This document shows, in pieces, positions 22,651-34,815 of a stretch of DNA of 64,000 bases (position 1 is the first letter of the stretch; each line of letters starts with the position of its first letter). The notes beneath the pieces are model-generated. The model saw only the letters and a list, made by a program, of their open reading frames with translations, searched no databases and had not been told where the DNA came from. The translations under genes and the position numbers were made by a program. The stretch is from Prochilodus magdalenae. Taxonomy: Eukaryota; Chordata; Actinopteri; Characiformes; Prochilodontidae. The DNA is taken from positions 385,001 to 449,000 of the forward strand of contig JAMWET010006760.1 of the NCBI GenBank assembly GCA_024036415.1. The letters run 5' to 3'.

Positions 22651-24165
22651 GAGGTAGTACTGACACAAAAAAATTGAAAACCAAAAGTGTTTCTATGTGA
22701 TGGATCAGTTGTATATGGTCTCTTATATAAACTGTTCAATATAGCGTAAAAATGGCTTCCTCTACTGTTACAGGCCTTTGAAATCAAAATAGTGTGGTGT
22801 CCAGTACACTGGGTGTACCTATGGAAGCTCTACAACATGGGGCAGGTAATGAAGAGCTACTAGCGCATTATGAGAAATCGTGATATACTGTCTGCAGTGA
22901 CGCACGGTGTAGAACCCTAGAGCTTGTTTCACAGGTGTGCTGTGTGGGATACTTGGACTAAACTTAGTACATGCTTACTAATTTGAGCACAGACTGTGTA
23001 ATGTGTAGTGTAATGTAATGAGTCACTGGAACTGACTGAATAGAATTACAATAACTGCAGGCTTAACTCTTACCTTAACTTCAGCCTTTCTTATATTTCT
23101 AATAATCTACATATTTGTTCATGTGGGTTATTGAAGTTCTCTTGAATTAAAATTTCTTAATTTTTCTTAATCACTTGGTAGAGCATCTTAACCATAACTT
23201 GAACTTAACCCTGACTCAGGTACATTGTGTCCCCCCAAAATATGAAAGGTCTTTACAATAAGAGTATATGTATAGGTTTGAATCCCCACAATGTGGCATA
23301 AACCCGAGCCCCCTGACCACACATACGTGTAGCGCCACAAAGAAAAAACAATGTTTGGTAAAGTAAAAAGTTTGTAAAACAAGCAAAACAAGCATTTCTG
23401 TTGGTCCATTTATCATGACTTTTTACACTGCTGAAAGGACAGCTGTTGTGCTCAAATGATGTAGGTAGAAAGTAGAAACATGCCAGCTAGCATAGTAACA
23501 TTGTGACATTGCTGTGGCATTGTTGTGACAACCACTTGTTTTGGTGCCCACAACACTGAAATGTAATTCTTCAGAAAGTTTTATTGAGATTCTAGAAAAA
23601 TATATATGACATTCTAGAAGGTTGTGCCAACAGCATAGAGGCAATGCTGTCAGTACACTCTCACAATAGGACACAGATTTTACTGGATACATATACTGTA
23701 TATTCACACACAGCTCAGGTGCTGATGTATGTATGTTTATGTATGTTTTCCCATATCCAAAACTTTATCATTTCATCTAATAACTTAAAAATCGGTATGT
23801 TTGGTATAACAAAAAAAAACAAAAAAAACCCTTCACCTAACACCCAATTTACTTCATAAATGAATAAATAAATCAATCAATCAACTGGGACACTAATCCA
23901 AATGCAGATACACATCACATTCAAACCAGAGATCTGCAAATATTGCTCCTGGAAAGCCATCATCCAATACAGCTGACTCAAAATTTCATTACCATTCTGA
24001 GAGATATTGCATTAGAAAGCTTGAATTATTCAGTTGAATAAATCTGTCAAAACAACAATAACAAATTGTCTGTGAGAACAAGTGAAAAATGCCAAAAACA
24101 GGAGTGAAAACGTACCAAAGTTATGAAAAAGAGACCGGAAGTGTTCAACACCTGCCGTGCTCTGG
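22651..24165. other. Unique AT-rich DNA, no gene seen
   Basis: Short frames (23188-23859) on both strands show no domain. A poly-A tract lies at 23811-23828. No RNA gene or repeat family was identified. Confidence 0.5.
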
Positions 24166-24169
24166 CCTT

Positions 24170-24285
24170 CCAAAAGAGAATATCCAACAAGGCTGGCTGA
24201 GCATCAGTTGTGCAAACTCATGCACTCCATGACTATAAGACTTCAAGCTGTCGTCTGCAAGAGGCGATATGCCACAGATTCTTAA
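24170..24285 (+). mobile_element. Probable Tc1 transposase C-terminus
   Basis: A plus-strand frame reads 'LCKLMHSMTIRLQAVVCKRR' and stops soon after a 'YATDS' ending. This is the spacing and character of the Tc1 C-terminal tail (SMPRRLQAVI...KGYxTKY). Only this piece is preserved, and the upstream part is not recognisable with confidence. Confidence 0.4.
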
Positions 24286-24567
24286 CTAAACAAGACCTAC
24301 GTAAAGGACAGTGCTGCAAATACTGCTCACTACTGTCTGAGCACTTTTACTGAGCTGTTTGGTCTTCAGTAAAGTAGCAGGATCATTTGGTGTTTCTATC
24401 ATCAGACCTGGTTGTTGGTTGTTTTCATCTTCTTGATGGACCCATAAGCCATAACCATAACTTGGAAAGTTATAAACAGTATAAGCAGCATAAAAGCTGC
24501 ATAATATATAGTAAACAACATGCATGTGATATGCTATATATACTGGATACAGTATATGGCATGCATA

Positions 24568-24806
24568 TTGTCGCTGTCCAACAAAAACTTGTATCTCCCT
24601 TTTTGTCCATTTTGACTTTTATGCATCATTTCAACACTTCAGCAGCCATTTACACACTGTGAGGTTTGCATGATGAACGGAACTAACTGAAATGGCCCAG
24701 AAGTGCTTGGAAAGATGTCTGGTTCCATTGACGTACACGTAGGTTTTTGGCCTCTCCTGTAAAGTCGCCATTTTGAAGATACTTGTTTTTCTTTGGACAG
24801 CAACGA
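24568..24806. mobile_element. MITE of about 240 bp with imperfect terminal repeats
   Basis: The left end 'gtcgctgtccaacaaaaact' and 'tgtatctccc' is repeated in inverted form at the right end as 'gaagatacttgtttttcttt' and 'ggacagcaacgat'. The arms are about 32 bp and match at roughly 80% with one gap. The interior is noncoding, including 'ggttccattgacgtacac' and 'cctctcctgtaaagtcgcc', and resembles a repeat common in fish. No transposase is present. Frames at 24387-24855 cross it by chance. Confidence 0.7.
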
Positions 24807-26690
24807 TATGATATATACAGTACACTATATAAAAGTGTATTTTATTTAAGTTCATGCTAATTTATGCATTTAAACTCCTAATAGGCATCTCAAACATGTA
24901 GTGTCAGCTCATTAAAAAATCATAAAAAAAATAACTGCAAATCATTTTCCATTTCTCCTTGGTGGGAGTACCAAGGGGTTAAAACAACAAATTACCTTTT
25001 ACAGAATTTCTTAAATATATTTTGCTGGGCTGTAATACATGCAGGCTAGCGTTCATTTTTCACACCAATCTGGCTGTAGGCTGTAATCTACAGTTGCCTA
25101 CTGACATCATGCCTTATCCGGAGGCACAGGAAGAAGTGCTGTGAACACTATAAACACTCTGACAGTGACTAATCATAGACTGTAGAAAATCTCTCTCTCT
25201 CTTTCTCTCTTTCTTTTGCTCATTCACTCACCCGCTCTATCTCCCGCTAACTCTCGCACTGTATGGGCTTTGACACCTTGATACACTTCTTTGTAATCTT
25301 TTCTACTGGGGCACTTTCTCTTCACATGTTCTGACTTCACAGCATGCAACACAACCTCATCCGAATATGCAGAACTCATAATCTAACAGTCACAGTCAGG
25401 CTCTGAGTGTCCATCCAGCAGGGGTCAGTATGGTCACAGTGAGGCATGAGCCCTATAGGCCATGCATGTACACATGCTCTCTCTTTTCTCATTCTCTAAA
25501 CATACCATTAACCCTACATGGCTCTCTTAACAGATACCCAGAGTGGAATTATTCATATCGAAACATCTCCTCTGTGTTGCATGCCCTGTGCACTTGAGCA
25601 ATGTCTCCTCTTGTCTCTGGTGGGCTGTGAACTTCCTTTAAGCGGGTGAGATGATGTCAATGTTTTATTCATTCTAGAAAACCCCAGTGAGTTTGTTTTC
25701 CCAATGGAAACAGAAGTGCCATCCTCTTGTTGATGTTGTTTACATTGTGCTGCCGTCATTGTAAGCTAAGTTCTTTTGGATGATGCCGGCCTTTTGCTTG
25801 CCTGGACGTGAGTGAATGTATGCACTTATGTTGTTTATCTGTTCGCATATTGTAAGATGAGCTGAAATGTTGCAGGAATGGACCATGTTTCACTCACGAA
25901 TGCATTCTTTTCAAACCTGCTATGATATTGTGCTAGCTTTACAGAATGCTGGCAAATATCTCATTCGACGTGGCGATCCGTTGTAGGGCACAAGTTCAGA
26001 TTTTATTCATTTTTCCAAAGATAGAGGTCACACTGCTGATGCTTTCAACCTGGCTAGTTTTAATTAGCTACAACAATATAGTCTGGCTCGCTAGCGAAGC
26101 TTTGAGACAGTATAGTCAACATTACATTACATTACATTTAGGTGACTCGAAACACAGGGTGCTAACAGCTGTGCATGTGCTTGAATGGGACTTTTGCCAG
26201 CATTCTGTAAAGCTTGTGCCACAGCTGCTACATAAGAACACCTTTGCGGACAGTGCATGAACAAGTCAACTGAGGCTGTATTTTCCAGACTATACAGCTG
26301 TAAAAAGACTTTACACCTGATGTACCTGCGATGAGGGACACTAGGGTAGACACAAAGCGTTTCTTCTTGCAGGAGCCCTCAGTAGTGTGACTGCAGCTTG
26401 AGTATGATATAAAACTCAAATACTTAATCAGTTTCATTCAGCAATAATGACTGAGACACGATGTGAAATGCTTGCTTCCTTCTCCCTGTGTGGAGGGTAG
26501 TCCTGGATGTTAATGAGTATTAATTTTAGATGTGATTGGTTTGATGCGAATCTAGAATAACGATATTGAATAAACAAGGTCGTTGGATTTATAAGCCTAC
26601 ATTATGCTGACATTAAATTGATTGTTTTGACCTGAAGTAACTGGGTTATGTACAACAGGCACAAAATTCACGAACGTCCATTTCATTTAA
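24807..26690. other. Mostly unique DNA, no gene seen
   Basis: It contains a CT-rich microsatellite near 25189-25216 and a short (ATTAC)n run near 26122-26140 of the kind found in fish repeats. The frames 25553-25759 (minus) and 25946-26260 (plus) lack recognisable domains. Confidence 0.5.
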
Positions 26691-26694
26691 TGAA

Positions 26695-27075
26695 CACTTG
26701 CGATGCTAATTGGAATGTAAATAAATGATGATATATTTAGACTAATATGGGCAATAATTATTGAGCTATACATACAGATGTAGTGTCTCTCACAATGGCG
26801 TTAAACTTCAGTGTTTGCTACATTCCAGATGTCTCAGCGAGGAGTTGTAGAGGTTCCTAATGGTGTCCTGCAATAATCCATTCCATGTAGCTGGAATATT
26901 GGCACGCAATTCCTGCAGATTTTGTGGTAAGGGTAGAGGTGGAATGCAGAAGGCCTACTGGACGTGTGATGTGTGACAACAAACTTTGTGTTGATGAACC
27001 ACTGATGACCACAGTGCGTCCACACTGATACTTTGGCCGCCTCCAGCAAGACAAAAGCAGAACTCAGCATGATGC
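26695..27075 (-). mobile_element. Truncated Tc1-like transposon, copy C
   Basis: Shares with copies B, D and E the segments 'catacagatgtagtgtctct', 'ggttcctaatggtgtcctgc' and 'gcaggaattgcgtg' (minus strand), with 'ttctgcattccacctctacc' next to the deletion junction. The match stops near 27075, so the 5' half is missing. Minus frames 26834-27070 and 26857-27054 are shifted remnants of the transposase. Confidence 0.7.
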
Positions 27076-27299
27076 TGCATTACATTATTGTAATGGTAAG
27101 ATCAATACATTCACATCCACTCAGATACAGAGTCTGTGGATGATTCCTAAAACAGTTCATATAAAGGGTGTTTCTGTAATCAAAAGTGGTCTGTTTGTGG
27201 CATAGCTCCAAAGAACCCTTCTGAGACCCTTTACTTTTGAGAAAGTACATGCAAGCTACATGCCCCACTCTTTATCTGCTCGTTTACAGTATTAGTGTA
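27076..27299. other. Unique DNA, no gene seen
   Basis: Nothing was recognised; the minus frame 27080-27268 has no domain. Confidence 0.45.
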
Positions 27300-27680
27300 T
27301 TTGGTGCTCTGCTGCTGAGGCTGCAGTGATCTGGCAGGGGTTACATTTTCACCAAGCGCAAGGTCCCGGCCACATCACTCTTGCATCCGCCCGGCTGAGC
27401 TAACCAGACATGTGGCTGGTCTGTCCTGCAGATTGCAGCTCTGTGAATAAGAGCTGAGGGGAACAGGAAGCCTGGATCAAACCCCAGGAAATCAATGCAG
27501 TTTCTTCTCGCCAGGAGTCCTGAGCATGGCCATGATTAGCTTAATTGGCTAACGATCCAAAAGCCCAGACGTAAGTCTAATCCCCAGTGAGGGGAATGCG
27601 CTCAGGCTAAATCCGGTCTGGAGATTTCATAGAAGAGGCTCGTAAACCAAAGACCTTTTTGAAATGAGAATTGTCAGCAC
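27300..27680. other. Candidate conserved noncoding element
   Basis: GC-balanced unique sequence with 'ccatgattagcttaattggc', a pair of homeodomain cores (GATTAG, TTAATTGG) a few bases apart. It also has 'caggaaatcaatgcagtttc' and E-box-like sites. There are no long open frames. Enhancer function is inference. Confidence 0.33.
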
Positions 27681-28987
27681 TGACACGTCTTGGAATGATG
27701 TACATGTCTTAAAATAAAAGTTCATAAATGGTCCTTGGCTTGGATATTTGGTGCTAGGGAAAGTCTTTAATTGGCATGTGGTATTTAATTATTTTACATA
27801 TTTTTAAATTTTCTGTCAATGCATTACGATCCTTCGTGATATAGAATTACTTAAAACATAGGTCCAGAAAGTTTAGAAACAAGTGAAATAACCATACAGC
27901 ATTCTTACTCAGTCAAATTCATTCTCTGAATTAATAGAGGCAAGTTGTGGCGTCAACCCCATCCTAAGAAACAAGGAAATGCCGGTTCCTCCTCACCAGC
28001 TATTTATCAAACTAGACGAAACATTGCAAGTCCCTTTTGATTGCTTGCCTAGAGCCTCAACCCCAGGAGCCTCAACATGATGGACAACAGGATAGAATAC
28101 TCCTTCTCTTGTTGGACTGTTGGCAGACTCAACACTGCAGTGGCCCACTATCCCCTCTAGAGGTAAAAAAGTGATACTTGATGGGCCAGAGCTAGCATGA
28201 TAAGATGGTGATTTAATACCTTTGCAACACAATACATAGATAAAACGATAAATAGTTTCTGATATACTCTCCAAAGTGCCATTTCTGCACAGTGGCTGTT
28301 GTTTTGAAGAATGCATCCTTGCAAATATATACATATATAGTGATTGTCTTTATGGAATGTCCTTTTAGAACAGATACTTTCACAGCTAGCAAGTGACCCA
28401 CATGTTGGCACTTGCCATTTCTTCAGCAGTGAAGTGCATTAAGCTTCTTTTCTCTAACACTATTTTCTTGATATGTTTGCCTTTGCCTCAGAATAAATAA
28501 GAATATTAAGACATCATAAACTCTAAATGTATATCCCCATATTCTAAACACCAGGGGGAGAGGAAATCCCAACGCTATACTGAGCAATATATATATATAA
28601 ATATTTTTAAAAATACCATAGAGTGCCTCTCAGACTGGCACCGGGGAGATAGGGTTGTTTGCCCAAACCGTGCTTAGCTGCAGTGGGATTTTGGACGTCT
28701 TGTCAGGAAGTCTTATGGAAACATTTCCTCTATTCATATTTCATCTGAATGGAGTGTAGATTGCATGTGCAGGGAGGAGGGAGCTGGGAGGGGGAAATAG
28801 TAAACAGTGAAGCTTGCCTAGAGCCACAGCTTTTATGCTGCCAGAGCATTGAAACGGAGGCTGCTTACTGCACCCAGGCTTTGCGGACCCCTGCTCTCAT
28901 TTTCACTTTCTTTAGTGCCTTTGCAGTCCTTATGCTCGCTCTCTCTCTCATGCTAACTCACTTTTGCTTTCTATCACTTGCTACTAC
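27681..28987. other. Mostly unique DNA, no gene seen
   Basis: Minus frames at 27993-28411 and the plus frame 28749-29093 lack domains. A short direct repeat 'agagcctcaacccc/aggagcctcaac' lies near 28050-28076. An (AT)n run lies near 28586-28601. Confidence 0.5.
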
Positions 28988-29075
28988 AAACACGCACTCA
29001 CACACACGAGTGCAAACACACACACACATACACACATACACACACACAAACACACACACACACACACACACACAA
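28988..29075. repeat. CA microsatellite
   Basis: Interrupted (CA)n with ACAT, CACG and ACAA variants, ending in a clean run of about 13 CA units. Confidence 0.95.
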
Positions 29076-30766
29076 ACTATTATTGTGCTTTGATGTGCCC
29101 ATCTTGCTATTTTGCTGCGAGGAAGATATACAAAGCTGTTAAGACTTTATATACATTATTAAGCTCTTTCTCACAACAAACCCTGAACTGTCTAGAAGAC
29201 AGACGATGACTTTACTAGCAGATCCAAGTGCAACATGACGCAACAAACCATTGAGCCGTATATCCCTTACCTGAATATTTGCACGTACATACATCCTTGT
29301 CTTTCCTTTCTATCGTAGCATTAGCTTATTCAAAATTAAACATGCATTGCACTGGATGCCGGGACCTGCTTTTCTCCCCTATGCCTGAATTTACATTTTA
29401 TGGTTAGCTCATAGAAAAAATACTCTGTTTAAATATTGAATGGTCATATTTCATTCTTCCATGTCTTTAACCCTTATAGAGAGGCTGTTTTTAATTACTA
29501 AGCTTTTAAGAGTGTAAATGACGAATTGGCTTCCCCTTATTGGATAACAAGGGCCTGTCAATGCTGCCTGTTGTTCCAACATAGTTTTCATGTATGGACG
29601 GGGAGAGAACTTTTCATTTTAGAATGTTTAACCTTCTAAGCACCTTGATTAAAGATGTTAATACAAATGTAAAGGTGAAATTTGTAAGATGATGCAACCT
29701 TTCAAATTCAAACCCAACAAGGGGACAAAAAAACAGTACAGCCCTTCCTCCTCCCTCTTCAGTGCTTAATTTCATTCCCTAACTCTCCAAGAGCGTCTCA
29801 GATGGTGCAAAGCAGCACCAATATTATCTCTGGGTTTGCTTATATTTACAGTAGATCATTTATTTTATTTGCTGCTGAACTTGGATTCTTGCAAGTAGTA
29901 AAGGTCACTTGCCAAAAGCTTAAGACATTTTTTAATTAACTCTTTCATTTGCTACCTAGCCTTAAATGATCTAACCGGGAGCAGAACCTTCAGCATGACT
30001 GATAAGAGGAGAGATTAGAATATGTTATCAGGGCAGTGCTACTTTTTTATCATATTGGACCTCAACTTAACACTACAGTGGCTCAGTATCACCTATTGCT
30101 TTATTGAAAATATTGTAAAGAACTATAAAGTATATATGTTGTTTTGAGGCACATTACTATACAGCACAGTAATGTTAAGTAAAGAAAAAAGTAAAGGAAG
30201 TTATTATTTAAAAATGTATTAAGATTTATGGAAAATAATACATTGCCTGATCTCATGTGAAATTAAAAATCAAACCATACATAGACATAATAAAGGTAAA
30301 CCATTTGACAAAGGCCACAATAAAGATCTAAAACACATCTTTTAGTGAGTCACATTAAAACACTGCCATTGGTTTCTTTTGGGCCCTGCCTCTTTTTAAA
30401 TGTACTGCATCATAACTGAGCAAAGTGAGTGTGAAAGGCCAAAAATGAATGTTACCTAGAGGCGACACAGAGTGTTAATATCTTTATACATACCTTCAAA
30501 TCTCTTTGTCAAAAAAACATGACTTTTAAGCCTGAGAGCAGATGAGGTGGGAAACGCTGAGACTGAGAGAACACCAGGTAAGAATATGTTAGGACCGAGA
30601 CACGGCTGCATAAAAATAATGTAGAGGCAAGGCAGAGTCCAAAACCATTCATTTGAGCCTGTTCTTAAATACTACAACACTACCAGAAACACCATTAGTT
30701 TACTTAACACACTGAATCAGCACTCAAAGCAGCATCTTTCTTCCACACCAAAATGTCAGCTAAGTG
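29076..30766. other. Unique DNA, no gene seen
   Basis: Ordinary sequence. 29380-29660 is somewhat GC-balanced and could be regulatory. No coding, RNA or repeat family was recognised. Confidence 0.5.
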
Positions 30767-30842
30767 ACACACACACACACACGCGCGCACGCACACACAC
30801 GCACACACACGCACACAGACACACACAGACACACACACACAG
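30767..30842. repeat. CA/CG alternating microsatellite
   Basis: Alternating purine-pyrimidine tract of (CA)n with CGCGCG and GCAC/GACA interruptions, about 75 bp. The minus frame 30704-30955 passes through it and is not a gene. Confidence 0.95.
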
Positions 30843-31095
30843 CATTTATTCGGAACTGAGTAAAAGTAAACAAAAGGTCTCCCTTGACATGCAGTTGTCT
30901 GAATCACCCAGCTATAAAAAATACACCACCTAAAAGTGCCTAAAATAACAAACAAACAACAACAGCCATAATATTGAAGTGGCTGAAGCTATCTCAGTGG
31001 ATAGCTCCCAGTGGCTTTGACCTTAGCTGAAGCTGTGATCCCAGCCCAGATAGGACCTGATGCACTTTAGGTTCCTTTTTTTCTGTTTATTTTTA
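30843..31095. other. Unique DNA, no gene seen
   Basis: Nothing was recognised. Confidence 0.45.
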
Positions 31096-31099
31096 GTAG

Positions 31100-31720
31100 G
31101 ATGCAGAAAAAAACATGGGTAAAGGATGAGGGCAAAAAGGCTCTCCCCAACTCAGCGGACAGCGTAATAGCTCAATATGATGGATCTGTGTTATTCACAG
31201 TTCTTGTTAAAAGGTGCTGCTGCACTTACCTTTGCTTGTCCCACGAGAGCCGACGTCATGATTCCCCATGCGTGCACCAGGCAAAAGAAGCAGAACCGTC
31301 TTGAGCGTTGTCTCCTGCTGACCTGCAGGACTCGGCTGCAATGCTCTTGTAAACCAGAAGGATAGGGGGGAAAAAGTGTAGCTACTAGAATTTTATAGCT
31401 TGGATCCTTAACATCTCTTTTTATGGTGCCGTAACAAACCACCTCCTCCTGTTCCCTTTATGAACACATGAAGGTCGTAGCCATTATCCTAGGTAGTTGG
31501 AGCATATTAGACATGTTTAAAATGCTTTTCCAGGACTTTGGAAGGGCAGATGGTGTTACACCGTCAAGCGACACGTTGGGTACGGTTCTGCATACAGGGA
31601 GGTTTTTGTGTCTGCACCCCATACGGGGCATTCGCTCCCATAGCGCTTATCATTTAGCACCCTCTCCTTTAGGCTGCCTGAGGCTTAGGACACAATGAAG
31701 GATGATGCTCAGTCCAAAAT
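31100..31720. other. Candidate conserved noncoding element
   Basis: A long GC-balanced stretch with CpG-containing segments, for example 'ccgtcaagcgacacgttggg' and 'catagcgcttatcatttagc'. There are open frames on both strands (31101-31304, 31177-31365, 31191-31442, 31468-31698) without protein resemblance. Composition suggests constraint. Confidence 0.28.
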
Positions 31721-32370
31721 AGCTCTGTCCATCATGCTGAGTGACTGAGCAATTTTATGAGCTATGGGTGCTTAAATGTTATACAACATGTGATATCCAC
31801 AGTATGCAGCAATATGACCGCTGTATAAACCACCTCCTTATAAGAGCAATATAATAACATTGGAGAAAAGATCAAATGAAACACTGTGCGCTTTGCCTAT
31901 AGATTTCAGATTGTTAAACTTTGTATCAAATGGCTTTTTATCTCTTTTTCAATCTAATGTTGGGTTAACCATTGAAAGCGTTGAAAGTAAAGGAGCTGTG
32001 CTGGATGATGCAAGTTAGATGGATAAAGCTCAACTTATTCAAGTCTCTGTATTTCAAACACTCACCACTTTCCCACTGGCAGGAATTCCCTGCTTTTTCC
32101 AGCATGACAAGTCATAAAAATTATGAAAATTACATATACATGCATGACATGCTGGAGGCGGTTTTATCAAATTGGCCTTGGCAACCTTACGGCAATGAGC
32201 AGCCGGCGTCACATATGTAAGCTTGTGTTGTGTTCTTTTCACTGCATTAACTTTGCACAGGTCATCATGGCGGAGCAAGGCTGCACGTTTAAAGGGGTGC
32301 TGTTCCTCTGCACATGTGACATACGCCTTTAGTTTAAGAAAGTACAAGTTGTTCTGTACTCTTACATACA
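31721..32370. other. Unique DNA, possible regulatory part, no gene seen
   Basis: 31950-32330 is GC-balanced and complex, with overlapping short frames on both strands and no domain. No repeat was identified before the Tc1 end at 32371. Confidence 0.35.
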
Positions 32371-33125
32371 TACACTCATCGTCTAAAAGTACAAATAGTT
32401 GCAACCAGAAGGAAATGTCGAATTACGATGCTATTGGAAAGGAAGGTAAAGGTTACCAGGAACATTAAATGATGAGAAATTTAGCTACACATACAGAAGT
32501 AGTGTCTCTGAGTAATGCAACATGCCAGACGTCTCAGCATGGATGGCTGTACAGGCTCTTAATATTGTCCTTTGATAATCCATCTCATTCAGTTTGAATT
32601 TTCTCAGAGTTCCTGCAGATTTTGCAGTAGGGGTGGAGGTCGGGGACAGCAGGCCTTCTGGACATGTGACAGCAAACTGTTTATCCTGATGCTGAATGCG
32701 ATGCCTCCACACACAGATTTGTTGGTCGTCTCCACCAAGAAAAAAGTGGGAGTTGTCACTGAAGATGACCCGCTGCCATTCTAAATCACTCCATGACAGT
32801 CTGGCACAACATCATTGCAGTCTTTGGTGAGGCTGACTTGGTGTTATGGGCAGTCGTCACAGCAGTCTCCGTGCATGTAGTCCTGCATCATGCAGCCGTT
32901 ACTAACAGGATGACTCATGGAGGGCATCACTGCTCGCTGAGTGTCTGCAATCATGGCTGTTGGGTCAGTCAGGAACAGCAATAAGGCCCGTCCTTTTTTA
33001 CGTCACATGCACAGTCAAGTGTGAAACTTGATCATTCGCATGACTCACAATGTCAGACCTACCCACCAAGTTTCCTTCCTGTCAGTTCATTAATTCTGGG
33101 TGCATTTTTTTTGAGGATGAGTGTA
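32371..33125 (-). mobile_element. Non-autonomous Tc1-like transposon, copy D, both ends present
   Basis: Both terminal repeats can be seen: 'tacactcatcgtctaaaa' at 32371 and, inverted, 'ttttgaggatgagtgta' ending at 33125, each with TA at the outer edge. On the minus strand a decayed transposase carries a DDE first-Asp region near 32755-32770. The frame 32485-32712 then reads 'MWRHRIQHQDKQFAVTCPEG' and passes straight to the C-terminal tail. The middle (second Asp, Glu) and most of the N-terminal DNA-binding part are absent, leaving about 755 bp. It is the best-bounded copy of its family here. Confidence 0.85.
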
Positions 33126-34520
33126 TAAAGGCTCATAAATGGTTCTTGGCTTGAATGCCAAGAATCAGCCCTTGAACCGAGGGCTAAAAGCACACATTGG
33201 AGTGTATTGTGGCAGCTTTTGAATGCAAACTGAATTCAGCTCAGTATGTTTCAAGCAGATTTACTGTAATGTCCTGAAGTAAGCACTCATTCTATTAGCT
33301 AAAGCACATTTGATTAAAAAAAACGTAGCCTACCTCGGCTATGGTTCTCTCCTTTTGCGTTGCCTCTGTCAATAGAGTCCACAGAAAGTGTTTGCCAAGG
33401 TGGATTTAACGGCAGTTTTAAAAAGTCCAAACTTTAATCCTTCCTGTAATCATTTGGCTCAAAGTGTTTTGAAAATGCGTGTTAGTCAGCACACCTAAAT
33501 GCCTGTACTATTTGGTGTTGGGGTAATCTTCAGCAACAAACCATTATGTACTATCTGTGATTATGCATGTGCAATACACACAATGAATTAATCATTAAAT
33601 TGAAAAGAACTTTGTCCACATAATTATGCTTGTTGTGTGTACAACTATCATATATGTAGAAATACGCCCTACAGCACTGACTGTGAAAATGCTTCCTAAT
33701 CAAACAGAATTAATAATAATGCTGTGTCAGTTTGAAAAAGAAGACATGGAGAACATTTACACCAAGTTCAAGGGCTTTAAACAAAGCTTCTTTTATTGAA
33801 CATGGCAGTGGAGAGAACCACCACCAGTGCTACTGATAGGGTATGATAGCAGGCTGCTTGCCAGAAGCCATATAATACTTCTAGACTGTAGGCACTAACA
33901 CTGCACTACTACACTACTAAACATCCCATAGCCCAGCACACACACAACACAGCCCTATAATCACATATGTGCAACTTTGTTCCACTAAACCCACAACTGT
34001 TTACAAATCTCTCTTACTGTAAGCCCAGGGACCTCTTTGGGCAAGCCAATAGCAGGATGCTACAATACTGCATGGGATATGCTGGACATTCTTTATACAT
34101 GCACATGTGTCAGACAATCATGCATACCATCATACATCAGTACTTATTGTGTAAGCAACATTTGTCATAATAATGCTAATTTCTGATAGCCAGTCAATAG
34201 GGTTTCAGATGTTAACTTAGCTTTAAGCTAAAAGGTGTTAAACAGCTCTAAGGAGCATTCAACAGGCATTTAGGTAACGTTTTACTTTGTACACTGCAGT
34301 TTAGAGTAAAACCTTTTAGAAAACATTTCAAATAACTATTTAGGTAAGTTGTGCTAGTCTACAGAGTGGTTAAACAAAACTGGCTTCATGAGCTCACCTG
34401 ACCAAAAATATTGTCATCTGTGACTAAAATGTACCTAATAGCATCTAATAGCTCCAAAAGTATTAATAACATATGTAATTCAAATTAGCATGGACTGGGC
34501 ATGTTTCTGGATGAGGCCAC
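33126..34520. other. Unique AT-rich DNA, no gene seen
   Basis: The plus frame 33967-34170 has no domain. No repeat family was recognised. Confidence 0.5.
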
Positions 34521-34524
34521 TTCT

Positions 34525-34815
34525 TTAGAATTGCACAGTTGGGAGAGATTTGGTGGATGCCTTCCCTGGCACAATTCTGAGGAGAGTTTCCTGTAGACTT
34601 TTTTTTGTTGCCACTGCTGGGAGAGCCGTATGACTGTACACTTCCATACGCCTTGCAAATTCAGATACTTCCTTCACACTAAGGTCTTTGGCACGGCCAA
34701 ATGCAATCTCTCCTTTTAGCCAATCATTAACATCATCTCCCACACATCAAATAAGACATTGACTGCACTGTACCGCCTCTTTTCAATATATGAATCCTGA
34801 CACACACCCCAACAG
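34525..34815 (-). pseudogene. Frameshifted coding remnant, family unknown
   Basis: The minus frame 34525-34743 (about 72 codons) looks like real protein: balanced composition, amphipathic stretches and pieces such as 'WLKGEIAFGRAKDLSVKEVS' and 'ETLLRIVPGKAS'. Just upstream, another minus frame (about 34715-34810) gives 'DSYIEKRRYSAVNVLFDVWE' and runs into a stop where the first frame takes over. That pattern suggests one coding sequence broken by a frameshift. A 'gtgtgtcag' acceptor-like sequence precedes it, so an exon remnant is possible. A processed pseudogene or a transposon gag/transposase piece is equally possible. I do not recognise the family. Confidence 0.35.

Noticed and set aside
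28749..29093. Open frame of 114 codons with a Thr/His-rich tail
   Set aside because: The tail is the CA microsatellite and the rest has no domain.
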